Origin: a virus
Length of the DNA stretch: 50,074 nt
Direction: 5' to 3' (one strand)
Virus record (IMG/VR): IMGVR_UViG_3300022707_001484
Location: 1 to 50,074 of that record
In this document: positions 40,057 through 47,318 of the stretch, in pieces
Numbering within the stretch: position 1 is the stretch's first letter
Layout: every line of letters begins with the position of its first letter
Position numbers and translations under genes: made by a program
The notes under the pieces: generated by a model
Database searches by the model: none
The model's input: only the letters and a program-made list of their open reading frames with translations
Told to the model about the DNA's origin: nothing

Positions 40057-40461
40057 ATGAATAATAGGCTGAATTTCAAAGCGTGGCATGAGAAATCGAA
40101 AAGAATGGGTCAAGTTACGACTTTAACGCAATCGTGGCAAACTCCATTAACATTGGTAAAATTCGATGGTTGTGATATTTCTGAAGCTATATTGACTGAA
40201 GAATTGATAATTTTGCAATGCATGGGAAAAGAAGATAAGACCGGAAAATTAATTTTTGAGGGCAATATTTTAAGAGTTTTTGATTGGGGTCGACGTTCAG
40301 CAGAGCTTGGCGTTACTTCCGTTGTCTGGTGTGAAGACGATAAAGGTTGGCGTTATGCCGATGCTGAAATTACAGAGGACGCATATGACCAATTCAGAAA
40401 TGTTGAAATAATCGGAAACATTTATCAAGACCCTGAATTGATGGAGCGTAACAATGATTGA
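40057..40461 (+). CDS. YopX-family protein 2
   Basis: The 134-residue protein is called from the ATG at 40057 because TAGGAGCG lies just upstream; an in-frame ATG at 40021 overlaps the previous gene. Typical features are NFKAWHEKSKRMGQVTTL at the start, MGKEDKTGKLIFEGNIL (about 63-79), and VEIIGNIYQDPELM at the end. The middle EGVTSVVW core is as in other YopX proteins. Second of three paralogues. Confidence 0.75.
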   Translation: MNNRLNFKAWHEKSKRMGQVTTLTQSWQTPLTLVKFDGCDISEAILTEELIILQCMGKEDKTGKLIFEGNILRVFDWGRRSAELGVTSVVWCEDDKGWRYADAEITEDAYDQFRNVEIIGNIYQDPELMERNND

Positions 40462-40684
40462 GGGAATTAAAATAAACGATCCGCCAGATGGATTTGTTGA
40501 ATTTACCATCGAAATATTGAAACTTATTGAGTCTAAGGGTGTTAAAAATTTCATGGTTTTTATAGAAGATCCCAAAGACAACCTTGTTTCTATGTGTAGG
40601 ACTCAAAATTGTCAATGGGATTTAGATCTGTTATTGCTAGAAGTTGAAGATCTTAAAAAAACCATAGCTAAGAGGGGATCATGA
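40454..40684 (+). CDS. Unknown small protein
   Basis: The 76-residue protein overlaps the YopX gene by eight bases. It contains FVEFTIEILKLIESKGVKNFMVFIED and a C-terminal acidic helix. Function unknown. Confidence 0.5.
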   Translation: MIEGIKINDPPDGFVEFTIEILKLIESKGVKNFMVFIEDPKDNLVSMCRTQNCQWDLDLLLLEVEDLKKTIAKRGS

Positions 40685-41040
40685 AAGCATTATCACTAAC
40701 ACAGCCTTACGCAAATTTTATTAGAGACGGCTTGAAAACTATTGAAACGAGAACGCGGCCAACCAAACATCGTGGACCTCTCTTAATATGCGCCACCAAA
40801 AAAAGGGTAATGGACCCTAAAACATATAAAGTAATCGAGCCAAGAGGCGTTGCCGTTTGTATTGTCACCATTATTAATTGTAGACCCATGACAAAAGAAG
40901 ACGAAAAGGCCGCTTGCTTTGAATGGAATAAAAAATTGTGGGCTTGGGAACTTGATTTTTTACATGTCATTGAACCGTTTCCCGTTAGAGGAATGCTAGG
41001 TATTTTTAATGTGGATTATAAAAGGAAATCAAATGAGTAA
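40681..41040 (+). CDS. ASCH-domain protein
   Basis: The 119-residue protein begins ALSLTQPYANFIRDGLKTIETR (residues 3-24) and continues with HRGPLLICATKK (30-41) and RGVAVCIVTIINCRPM. This is the classical ASCH fold, a PUA-like RNA-binding domain, with the basic residues at 19 and 24 that line the binding cleft. Phage ASCH proteins are of uncertain role, possibly RNA binding or RNA modification. It overlaps both neighbours. Confidence 0.75.
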   Translation: MKALSLTQPYANFIRDGLKTIETRTRPTKHRGPLLICATKKRVMDPKTYKVIEPRGVAVCIVTIINCRPMTKEDEKAACFEWNKKLWAWELDFLHVIEPFPVRGMLGIFNVDYKRKSNE

Positions 41041-41410
41041 TAGATACAAGTTTAGAGTGTGGGATAAGAAATACAAGCAGATGTATGAAGGCGACATTAG
41101 AGTCGCTTTAGCTTATCCTGATGAAGACGTCACAATCATGCAATCCACAGGCCGAACTGATATAAACAAAAAAGTAATATGGGGAGGTAGTATTGTTCAG
41201 GGAAAACTCTCTTTCGAAGGTGGCGTTCTTCCGACAATGGGGGTAGTTGAATATTGTAGCAACGTTTGTGCTTTTGGACTAAGAAACGAGGGAGGCTTAA
41301 CCCTATTCCATAACCATATTCTCTCTTCTTTTGAAGTTATAGGCGATATTTATAGAAGCCCTGAATTGCTATTGCCAAAAAGTCAGAGGACTAAACAGAA
41401 AAATGATTAA
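41033..41410 (+). CDS. YopX-family protein 3
   Basis: The 125-residue protein is called from the ATG at 41033, which has AAAGGAAATC upstream. It has RYKFRVWDKKYKQMYEGDI at the N-terminus and FEVIGDIYRSPELLLPK near the C-terminus, with GGVLPTMGVVEYCSNV in the core. It lacks the central DKNG.EIY.GD motif of standard YopX, showing a glycine-rich replacement. Third paralogue. Confidence 0.7.
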   Translation: MSNRYKFRVWDKKYKQMYEGDIRVALAYPDEDVTIMQSTGRTDINKKVIWGGSIVQGKLSFEGGVLPTMGVVEYCSNVCAFGLRNEGGLTLFHNHILSSFEVIGDIYRSPELLLPKSQRTKQKND

Positions 41411-41474
41411 AGAAAGACTAACCATGCCCGATAAAAATATTATGAATTACAAATCATTTAAACGAAAGGAGCAT

Positions 41475-41876
41475 ATGGTGAAAAATTCATTACTCGTAAT
41501 TGCATTGTTATTGTTCTCAGGTTGTTATCAGCACAATATAACCATGGGCAAAGGAGCGCATTTAAAAGATAGCGTTGTTGATGAAATCGAAATGAGACAT
41601 TGGTATGGGCTATGGGGCAATCTAGACGTCTCAGCGGTTGACATTGACGCATTTGTTAAACGAAATCCTGATTGTGATATTAATATTGAAAGCAAATTTG
41701 TTGACTTTCTTTTAGGAATCTTCATAGGTCCGTTTAGCTTTGGCTCTCGAACTATCACGTTTGAAGTGCCTGTTGATAAAAACTCTGCTAGAGGCAGAGC
41801 TATTATTGAGAGGCAAAGAAAAGAAGCTCTTAAAAAGGCTATGGAAAAAGAAGCAGAAAGAAATAAAAACGAATAA
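41475..41876 (+). CDS. Bor-like lipoprotein
   Basis: The 133-residue protein is called from the ATG at 41475, with AAAGGAGCAT upstream. The signal peptide KNSLLVIALLLFSGC ends in lipobox LFSGC. Downstream, HWYGLWGNLDVSAVDIDAFV, a conserved Cys (NPDCDI) and FVDFLLGIFIGPFSFGSRTI resemble the lambda Bor/TraT-like outer-membrane lipoprotein family, expressed from prophage and linked to serum resistance or superinfection changes. A charged helical tail of about 35 residues follows, longer than Bor. A terminator follows directly, so it may be a small moron-type unit. Confidence 0.6.
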   Translation: MVKNSLLVIALLLFSGCYQHNITMGKGAHLKDSVVDEIEMRHWYGLWGNLDVSAVDIDAFVKRNPDCDINIESKFVDFLLGIFIGPFSFGSRTITFEVPVDKNSARGRAIIERQRKEALKKAMEKEAERNKNE

Positions 41877-41887
41877 ATTTATTGAAT

Positions 41888-41914
41888 GTGGAGGCTTAAC
41901 AGTCTCCACTTTTT
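41888..41914 (+). terminator. Rho-independent terminator after lipoprotein
   Basis: GTGGAG pairs with CTCCAC around a ten-base loop and is followed by TTTTT. Confidence 0.75.
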
Positions 41915-41928
41915 AGAAAGAGAAAAAA

Positions 41929-42078
41929 ATGATATCGGAAAATTTTGATGAAGACAAAGAAAGGCTCTTGAAAGACTACAAACAGGCTTTGGAAACAATA
42001 ATTAATTTGGAATTGGTTGACCCCGATGTAACTTATGAAGCGGCCAAAATGGTTGCTAAAGACGTTCTCGGAAGGTAA
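41929..42078 (+). CDS. Small helical protein
   Basis: A 49-residue frame lies between terminator and next gene. It is acidic and helical (EDKERLLKDYKQALETIINLEL). The ribosome site AGAAAGAG is weak. Position and amphipathic composition make it likely but not certain. Confidence 0.45.
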   Translation: MISENFDEDKERLLKDYKQALETIINLELVDPDVTYEAAKMVAKDVLGR

Positions 42079-42116
42079 TAGGACCAAACTAACAAACAGG
42101 CAAGAAAGGAAAACAA

Positions 42117-42368
42117 ATGTCAATAACATATGAGACAAAACTAATATCCACAAAAAACGAATACGAACTTGAATACAAGGGTAAAAAGTTTTCAGTAATA
42201 ACAATACACAATCCATCGGAGAAAAAAGGCCAGCAATGGTTCTATTCTCTTAACGGCGAACGCATTGAAGCCGGTTCGCAGAAGAATTTTTCGACTGGTG
42301 AAAAAATAGATAATGAAATCGAATGTTTTAGACTTATCGATCAAGCATTAATGAATCTTGAGCTGTGA
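42117..42368 (+). CDS. Unknown small protein
   Basis: The 83-residue protein has AGGAAAAC before ATG. It is strand-rich with ELEYKGKKFSVITIHNPSEKKG and a helical C-terminus. No motif recognised. Confidence 0.5.
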   Translation: MSITYETKLISTKNEYELEYKGKKFSVITIHNPSEKKGQQWFYSLNGERIEAGSQKNFSTGEKIDNEIECFRLIDQALMNLEL

Positions 42369-42390
42369 ATTTTAAAGGATAAAACGCATA

Positions 42391-42436
42391 CCTACCTAAG
42401 CTCCTTAATTGGGGCTTGGGTTAGTAGAGGAGCTGA
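42391..42436 (+). promoter_or_regulatory. Possible SD-sequestering leader
   Basis: CTACCTAAGCTCC pairs with GGGGCTTGGGTTAG over about 11 continuous pairs with a TTAATT loop. The inner AGCTCC (42399-42404) can instead pair perfectly with GGAGCT (42429-42434), which overlaps the ribosome site GAGGAG of the 42441 gene. Two exclusive folds could switch translation on and off. Confidence 0.5.
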
Positions 42437-42440
42437 GATT

Positions 42441-42626
42441 ATGAGTGAGAAGAGTGAATACGACAAGATAATGTCAAACCCTGAAAGAAAAGTTCGTTTT
42501 GATAAAGCGTACTATCGATTTCTTTTGGACGAATTAGGCACAGCTTGCTACAACGAAGACATTGAATCTATAGAAGAATTGACAAAGATGATAATCCAGA
42601 TTATTAAAGAGAAACCCACAGCATGA
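42441..42626 (+). CDS. Unknown small helical protein
   Basis: The 61-residue protein is acidic and helical (RFLLDELGTACYNEDIESIEEL). Its ribosome site lies in the alternative-fold leader described just upstream. Function unknown. Confidence 0.55.
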   Translation: MSEKSEYDKIMSNPERKVRFDKAYYRFLLDELGTACYNEDIESIEELTKMIIQIIKEKPTA

Positions 42627-42659
42627 ATAACTTCCTCCACCTAAGCGAAAAGGAAATTA

Positions 42660-43091
42660 ATGAAAACTAATAATTATAAAGACAAAAGCCCAGAGGAACT
42701 TAATAAGTTGCTGGCGACGAGGATTTGTGGTTGGCATGAAGACATTGATAGGGCCGTGAAATACGCTCCCGAACTTAAATGGTGGGTAGACGATAAGTTA
42801 ATGACGGATATACATACTGGTATTGTAATGTTGCAAAGTGATTGGAACCCATGCGACCCCAACTCAGCCCAGATTCAGAATTATGTGATCCCTGTTTTGC
42901 TTAAACACTCTAATGATATACAAATAGCAATATATTTTTGGGAGGGCGATTACACTATTAATATAGTAAGACATGATTCTAAGAACTTTTTCGACATTAA
43001 ACAAAAGACAGACGACATAACTCAACTCAACCAAGTAGTAGCAGCCGCATTCTTGGAAGCATTTGAGATTATTGAAGGAGAAAAGAAGTGA
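42660..43091 (+). CDS. ABA-sandwich-like phage protein
   Basis: The 143-residue protein has SPEELNKLLATRICGWHED at its start, then WNPCDPNSAQIQNYVIP and a C-terminal VVAAAFLEAFEII helix. This E.N...A...GW...W.P..D..QA...AFL pattern resembles the phage ABA-sandwich family, common small phage proteins without known role. It overlaps the next start by four bases. Confidence 0.6.
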   Translation: MKTNNYKDKSPEELNKLLATRICGWHEDIDRAVKYAPELKWWVDDKLMTDIHTGIVMLQSDWNPCDPNSAQIQNYVIPVLLKHSNDIQIAIYFWEGDYTINIVRHDSKNFFDIKQKTDDITQLNQVVAAAFLEAFEIIEGEKK

Positions 43092-43309
43092 GCGACAAAT
43101 ACGTAAAGAAACATTTAGAAATGAAATACTTTGTGTTGAAGCCCGGAGGTAGCAACCTTTACGCACATGCTTCGAGACTTGCTATGGAAACTTATGCCCT
43201 TGCAATTAAAGACGAGGCTCCGGATTTTGCGAAAGAGCTTGCAGATTGGGCTGATCGTGAACGGTGGAGAGATCTAGGATCCGACGATAAATTGAAGGGG
43301 GAGGAATGA
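43088..43309 (+). CDS. Conserved small phage protein (GTG start)
   Basis: The 73-residue protein starts at GTG within the ATGA-like overlap, with AAGGAG upstream. It contains KYFVLKPGGSNLYAHASRLAM (13-33) and FAKELADWADRER, a pattern found in numerous phage proteins with the KYFVLKP...YA.ASR.A signature. Function unknown. Confidence 0.65.
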   Translation: MSDKYVKKHLEMKYFVLKPGGSNLYAHASRLAMETYALAIKDEAPDFAKELADWADRERWRDLGSDDKLKGEE

Positions 43310-43491
43310 GCGAAAGACTTATAACGGTCTGTGACAATTGCCTTCAAGCCTCATGCTGGCAAGGCGAATTTATGTGTGAGAGGGCAAGGAGTGCGGGAAC
43401 TGTTGAAAAGACAATTGAGGAACTAAGAAAATTAGGTTATGAACATTCTGATTATTGGAGGAAACCACAACATGACCCAACAAGATTCTAA
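43306..43491 (+). CDS. Conserved small Cys-containing phage protein
   Basis: The 61-residue protein overlaps the previous gene (ATGA). The motif CDNCLQASCWQGEFMCE (9-25) has four cysteines and is followed by TVEKTIEELRKLGYEHSDYW. This CxxC...SCW.G...C pattern recurs in phage genomes and probably binds zinc or iron. Function unknown. Confidence 0.65.
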   Translation: MSERLITVCDNCLQASCWQGEFMCERARSAGTVEKTIEELRKLGYEHSDYWRKPQHDPTRF

Positions 43492-43774
43492 CCCCAACAG
43501 CGCAGAGCCTAAAACCCCCGAAGAGAGAGAAATCGATAAGCTAAGTAAACAAATCGACTCCCTCACCGAAGAAAATGAAGACCTAAGAAAATTCAACAAG
43601 TCATTAACAGATGATTATGAGCTTAATGATTATCTGAAAGTTAAAGAGGAAATCAAACGGCTGAAAGAGTTTGTGAAGTCAGTCGAGTTTTTGACAATAC
43701 ATGACCACGATAGGGACGTGCCCGCATGTCAAGGCTGCATGATTAGACGTAAATTGAAAGAATTGGAGAAATAA
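43472..43774 (+). CDS. Coiled-coil protein with C-terminal Cys pair
   Basis: The 100-residue protein is called from the ATG at 43472, with GGAGGAAACC upstream. A coiled coil spans about 14-70 (REIDKLSKQIDSLTEENEDL). Near the C-terminus HDHDRDVPACQGCMIRRKL holds a CxxC and several His. It overlaps the previous gene by 20 bases. Confidence 0.55.
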   Translation: MTQQDSNPNSAEPKTPEEREIDKLSKQIDSLTEENEDLRKFNKSLTDDYELNDYLKVKEEIKRLKEFVKSVEFLTIHDHDRDVPACQGCMIRRKLKELEK

Positions 43775-43996
43775 ATGATACTTCTTGATTACACAACAGG
43801 AATCGAATTGAAAAGAGGGTTTGTTTGGATCGAACACTATGAAAATTATGTTATCAAATGGCCATGCTGTCATGTCGACGAATGTCCAAATGGAATCTGC
43901 GTTGGTCAGAATAAAAAATATTGTCACCCACACATGTTTGAAAAGGGAATGGAAAGTATTGAGGAATTGAAGGGAGAGACTCACGATGGAAAATAG
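43775..43996 (+). CDS. Cys/His-rich small protein
   Basis: The 73-residue protein starts on the base after the previous stop. The middle WPCCHVDECPNGICVGQNKKYCHPH (outline, about 29-53) has five Cys and three His, suggesting one or two zinc sites. No family recognised. Confidence 0.55.
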   Translation: MILLDYTTGIELKRGFVWIEHYENYVIKWPCCHVDECPNGICVGQNKKYCHPHMFEKGMESIEELKGETHDGK

Positions 43997-44351
43997 AGAG
44001 CTTGAGATTCGGGCGGCTAAAATATTAGGTTGCAAAGAAACAGAAGACGGAACTTATTGGAAGATAGAAAACGTTTCTCAACCCATATTAGATTTGATTG
44101 GAGAGAAAAATGATTATCATGACGTTGTCTTGGTTTCTCAGCTCAAATTCACTTCTTCTTATGATTGGGCTTTTCTAGGCTTGACAAGTCCTGCTAAGTT
44201 AATCTTTGAAGGAGTTTGTGAAAAAGTCAGGGCACGTTATAGCAAAGCAAATGGCTTTCATATGACTTCAATGCCTTGGGATTTTATGCTCGCATCACCG
44301 GAGGAAATGACTCAGGTTTGGGTGGAAGCAAGGGAAAATGAGGCGAAATGA
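43986..44351 (+). CDS. ABA-sandwich-like phage protein
   Basis: The 121-residue protein overlaps the previous gene by 11 bases. It starts RELEIRAAKILGCKETEDGTYW and has DYHDVVLVSQL, WAFLGLTSPAKLIFEGVCEK and SPEEMTQVWVEARE. Organisation resembles the ABA-sandwich group seen at 42660 but without its repeat tryptophan motif. Function unknown. Confidence 0.5.
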   Translation: MENRELEIRAAKILGCKETEDGTYWKIENVSQPILDLIGEKNDYHDVVLVSQLKFTSSYDWAFLGLTSPAKLIFEGVCEKVRARYSKANGFHMTSMPWDFMLASPEEMTQVWVEARENEAK

Positions 44352-44380
44352 AAAATAAATTTGAGAAAGAGAATTAGAAA

Positions 44381-44704
44381 ATGGAGCAACAAATGAAAAT
44401 AGATAAAAAATTAAAATTACCTGAAGGCTTATTCGCATGGCTATGTGAAAACAACGGAACAATATCTTTCTATAAAGATAACAGAGGATATGAAAAAGAC
44501 GTCCAAGCTGTAAGGCTTACGGCCAAGCCTAAATTTGCCGAAGAAGCCATAACGGAAACGTTTGTAATCTTTAAACATGACATGGATAACATATCCTTAT
44601 TCAATAATAATATTTATAGATTCGTTATGAAAGTTCAAAAAGATCTTGTTTTTGGCAGAGATGAAGAAGAGGCATTCATGAGGCGTAGAAAGGATAAGGA
44701 ATAA
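44381..44704 (+). CDS. Unknown protein
   Basis: The 107-residue protein has GAATTAGAAAATGGAG around its start. It contains LFAWLCENNGTISFYKDNRG and FVIFKHDMDNISLFNNN. The C-terminus is highly basic (MRRRKDKE). Function unknown. Confidence 0.5.
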   Translation: MEQQMKIDKKLKLPEGLFAWLCENNGTISFYKDNRGYEKDVQAVRLTAKPKFAEEAITETFVIFKHDMDNISLFNNNIYRFVMKVQKDLVFGRDEEEAFMRRRKDKE

Positions 44705-44705
44705 T

Positions 44706-45074
44706 ATGGAAAGTGCAGAATCATTAAAGTTTGATAGATTTTTAAAGGTATTTCCTAAAGAGCTTCATGAATTAATTCTTAAAGATCAAATGATTTATAA
44801 CATGATTCGTTTGTGTTTTGAAAACGGTGCGTCTTTAATGGAAACGTATGTCAATATCATTCTTTTTAGTTTTTATGATCGTGATAAACTTAAAGATTTG
44901 TTGATTGAAAAAGAAAGTAACAGGAAGCAGCCGATTTTTTACAAAATGAAAAGCGAAAAAGAAATCGCTCAAGATATTTGGACTTGTAAAGCATGTGGAA
45001 AGCCAATAACTGCAGGTGAAACGTATTCTCAAGCGGAAAATGTTTTGTATCATTCTTATTGTAAGGAGAAATAA
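44706..45074 (+). CDS. Zinc-ribbon protein
   Basis: The 122-residue protein has a helical N-terminal domain of about 85 residues and a C-terminal LIM-like zinc site IWTCKACGKPITAGETYSQA...LYHSYC (CxxC then HxxxC). The module is common in phage and bacterial small proteins. No catalytic motif seen. Confidence 0.55.
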   Translation: MESAESLKFDRFLKVFPKELHELILKDQMIYNMIRLCFENGASLMETYVNIILFSFYDRDKLKDLLIEKESNRKQPIFYKMKSEKEIAQDIWTCKACGKPITAGETYSQAENVLYHSYCKEK

Positions 45075-45075
45075 T

Positions 45076-45459
45076 ATGGAATTCAAATCTAAATACAATT
45101 GCGGCGATAAAGTTTTTTGTATTCAACTTGAAAACGTTAGGAATACAGGCGTTTGTACAAAATGCAATGGCCAGTGGAGAGTGAAATTACATAATGGTGA
45201 ATACCTTGAATGCTTTACTTGCCATGGTGGAAAAATAGTCATTGGCGAAAGTAGCAAATGGTTTATCAGAGGAGTCGTTACAATTGGGCTAGTAAGAATT
45301 GAATATACTGATCTTGACTCCGTTAAAGAACAATATATGTGCGTAGAAACCGGAGTAGGCACAGGGACGGTTCATGATGTTAAAAATCTACTCTCGGCTG
45401 ATAGCGACGCTTTGAAAGAAATTGAAATTCGTAATGAGAAATTAAGGAGTGAAGAATAA
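45076..45459 (+). CDS. DnaJ-type Cys-rich small protein
   Basis: The 127-residue protein is called from the ATG at 45076, with AAGGAGAAATAAT upstream. The centre has CTKCNGQWRVKLHNGEY and CFTCHGGKI, two CxxC(x)G repeats as in DnaJ zinc centres. The rest is strand-rich. No J-domain or peptidase motif is present. Function unknown. Confidence 0.55.
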   Translation: MEFKSKYNCGDKVFCIQLENVRNTGVCTKCNGQWRVKLHNGEYLECFTCHGGKIVIGESSKWFIRGVVTIGLVRIEYTDLDSVKEQYMCVETGVGTGTVHDVKNLLSADSDALKEIEIRNEKLRSEE

Positions 45460-45460
45460 T

Positions 45461-45931
45461 ATGAGAGATAAATATTTAAGATACATACCCAGGCAATTAG
45501 GACACACCACAATGATTGCTAAAGCCGTCAAAGAAAGCAAGGGTGTCCTGATTTGCGCTGATCAGAATCAAGCAGACCAGAACCGTAAAAGGTTTGATAT
45601 TGCAACAGTTTCAATTCATAATTTGGAAAGATTACGTGTTGGCCCCGTTCCAATGGTGTTTGATAATCATGCCGTGGATATGATGAATACTGAGTATGAG
45701 AGGGAAATATCGGCTTTACAGCTCACTATATTAAAATATGGATTGGGTCATTCTGTCAATTGCACACACATTGAAGGCCGTTCAAAAGGAGAGAATTGGT
45801 TTTGTAATTGCAATCGGAGAGAAGTATTAGAAGACATTAAAAAAATTGTTGAAAAAGAAATGGGAGGCAAAATAGGAGTTCAAGATAGAGAAAATTTTAA
45901 TGGTTCTGATATTAAGGGATTTAAATTATGA
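45461..45931 (+). CDS. Phage protein with P-loop-like start
   Basis: The 156-residue protein is called from the ATG at 45461, ten bases after AAGGAG; a GTG at 45449 is too near that site. The start IPRQLGHTTMIAKAVKESKGVLICAD resembles a Walker A of the GHTT type followed by a strand, and NQADQNRKRF adds polar residues. The C-terminal half contains HSVNCTHIEGRSKGENWFCNCN, a Cys/His cluster. It may be a small NTP-binding protein, but the P-loop is short of a full GxxxxGK[ST]. Confidence 0.5.
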   Translation: MRDKYLRYIPRQLGHTTMIAKAVKESKGVLICADQNQADQNRKRFDIATVSIHNLERLRVGPVPMVFDNHAVDMMNTEYEREISALQLTILKYGLGHSVNCTHIEGRSKGENWFCNCNRREVLEDIKKIVEKEMGGKIGVQDRENFNGSDIKGFKL

Positions 45932-45939
45932 TTAAATAT

Positions 45940-46026
45940 GGGGAGGTAGCTCAGTGGCAGAGTACCATCATGAACGGCCGTTCTTTAGAATGGAAGTCGC
46001 AGGTTCGAGTCCTGCCCTCCCCTCCA
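45940..46026 (+). tRNA. tRNA-like gene with enlarged anticodon arm
   Basis: The acceptor is GGGGAGG with CCTCCCC, the D arm is GCTC...GAGT with AGTGGCA loop, and the T arm is GCAGG TTCGAGT CCTGC; CCA is encoded at the 3' end after a U. The anticodon region (45965-45993) has 29 bases instead of 17. CCAT can pair with ATGG at its ends, and it contains the palindrome GAACGGCCGTTC, or alternatively CCGTTC TTTA GAATGG. No normal seven-base loop with U33 results, so the anticodon is unknown. The discriminator U with CCA is typical of tRNA-Gly or tRNA-Cys. It could be a disrupted tRNA, a decoy or a tRNA-derived regulatory RNA. Confidence 0.6.
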
Positions 46027-46049
46027 TTTTTTAAAGAAAAGAGAAGAAT

Positions 46050-46304
46050 ATGAAATTATGGATATTAAGACCTGTAAAACATTTACCAGACGACAAAGGT
46101 CCGTGGAATCCTTGGTATGACAAATCGTTTGGATTTGTTGTTATTGCTGACACTGAAAAATTAGCTCGGAAAGTTGCTCATGATAATGCGGGTGATGAAA
46201 ATGATGATTATTCACCTTGGATAGATTCTAAATATTCTACGTGTGACGAACTTACGCCAGAATATGGGAAAGAATTGGTTATGAAGGATTTTGCGGCCGC
46301 ATAA
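46050..46304 (+). CDS. Conserved small phage protein
   Basis: The 84-residue protein contains KLWILRP and NPWYDKSFGFVVIADTEKLARKVAHD (outline), then DYSPWIDSKYSTCDELTPE. The WYDK.FGFVVRA...AR..A.....PW.D...STC pattern recurs in phages of Gram-negative hosts. AAGAGAAGAAT precedes the ATG. Function unknown. Confidence 0.65.
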   Translation: MKLWILRPVKHLPDDKGPWNPWYDKSFGFVVIADTEKLARKVAHDNAGDENDDYSPWIDSKYSTCDELTPEYGKELVMKDFAAA

Positions 46305-46337
46305 TAAAAACTATCACCATTTTAGAAAGTTGTTTCT

Positions 46338-46598
46338 ATGGAAAATTATATTGTAGGAAGTCATTGCCGCCAAACCTGTAAAAGATCTGGATCATATGAA
46401 TTATGTGAGCATCAAATGATTGACGGGCCGGCTAAGATTTGGGCTTGTTCTGGAATTGGTTGCAAAAGCGTATGCAATAAAGGCGATCAATTTTCATGCA
46501 TGTGTGAGGCTTGTTATGAAATTAAAGTTGGCCGGCCACGTGCTAAACGGTTTAGAGTTGGATTCAATTACAGCCCTTCTCACCATTTACAATACTGA
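46338..46598 (+). CDS. Cys-rich small protein
   Basis: The 86-residue protein has about eight cysteines (CRQTCKRSGSYELC, CSGIGCKSVC, CMCEAC), which would bind zinc or form disulfides. The C-terminal 25 residues are basic (RPRAKRFRVGF). The ribosome site is weak. The 3' end overlaps a minus-strand zinc-like frame, so its last residues are less certain. Confidence 0.4.
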   Translation: MENYIVGSHCRQTCKRSGSYELCEHQMIDGPAKIWACSGIGCKSVCNKGDQFSCMCEACYEIKVGRPRAKRFRVGFNYSPSHHLQY

Positions 46599-46759
46599 GA
46601 TTTATGAGCATTCCCACATTTTTTACAGAATTCAATTCAAATTGGCCGCGACCAGACGTTTCCGCCATACACATTTTCAAGGTGTTGGATCCTGCACGAT
46701 AAGATTTGGTCCAACTTATTAACCGGCCTACCTATCAATATGTCCCTTAGCTTAACCAT
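46580..46759 (-). pseudogene. Possible zinc-knuckle gene with in-frame TGA
   Basis: On the minus strand, a 59-codon frame starts at ATG 46759 and reads MVKLRDILIGRPVNKL..., then ENVYGGNVWSRPI, a TGA at 46637-46639, and IEFCKKCGNAHKSQYCKW. The last part looks like a real CCHC zinc site. It could be a gene with a nonsense change or a sequencing error. There is no clear ribosome site at the ATG. The bases 46760-46987 hold nothing else I can name. Confidence 0.3.
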
Positions 46760-46987
46760 TGTGGGGGCCACGATATTTAAATATGTTATCAGAAAATTAG
46801 AAATTAAAGAAAGAGACAGCGACCGGGCTTGATTCCGGCTTCGTGATCACATTGTGCCTCCAAGTGTTAATTCACTCGTATCACATATTAAGACTAAACG
46901 TGAGTTAGATAGACACACTCAAATCGTCCCTCACTTAAGCGAACCTACATAGTCTCACACTTCCTTCAGTGTTGCGCTGTCATGTTT

Positions 46988-47179
46988 TTAAGAGGCTTCT
47001 TCGGTTTGTCTGGCTTCTTGTTCTTCACCAAGTGAGGCAAATAATTCACCAATGCCAGTGATGTTGTTTGATTTGGCGAGTATTACCAAAGCGTTGATAA
47101 CTCTGGCTTCGTCTTGTTTCCCTAAAAAACTTAGGTGATCAATTGCTGACGCTAAGTAGGCGTTAATTTCTGGATCCAT
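46988..47179 (-). CDS. Unknown minus-strand protein
   Basis: The 63-residue protein has AAAGGAGCAACG before its ATG, the favoured ribosome site of this phage, which makes the minus strand convincing. It is helical and acidic (LASAIDHLSFLGKQDEARVINAL). A promoter with TATACT lies about 30 bases upstream. It could be a small regulator, but no DNA-binding motif is evident. Confidence 0.6.
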   Translation of the reverse strand: MDPEINAYLASAIDHLSFLGKQDEARVINALVILAKSNNITGIGELFASLGEEQEARQTEEAS

Positions 47180-47207
47180 CGTTGCTCCTTTGTTACGTGG
47201 TCTAAAT

Positions 47208-47259
47208 AGTATACGGGAAAGCGTGACATAATTGAAACGACATATTAATAAGGGTTCAG
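47208..47259 (-). promoter_or_regulatory. Minus-strand promoter and dyad
   Basis: On the minus strand, TTCAAT and TATACT are 17 bases apart (TATACT at 47208-47213). Just upstream, ACGACATA (from 47237) and TGTGTCGT form an almost perfect dyad at about 47237-47267. It may be an operator for the 46988 unit. Confidence 0.45.
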
Positions 47260-47318
47260 TGTGTCGTTAATTTTGCTTGCGTGTTGTTTATTTTAAAAAA
47301 ATGGGCATTATTTTGAAT

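Noticed and set aside
46420-46722. 100-residue plus-strand open frame overlapping the Cys-rich gene
   Set aside because: No ribosome site, largely overlapped by the 46338 frame, and no motif.
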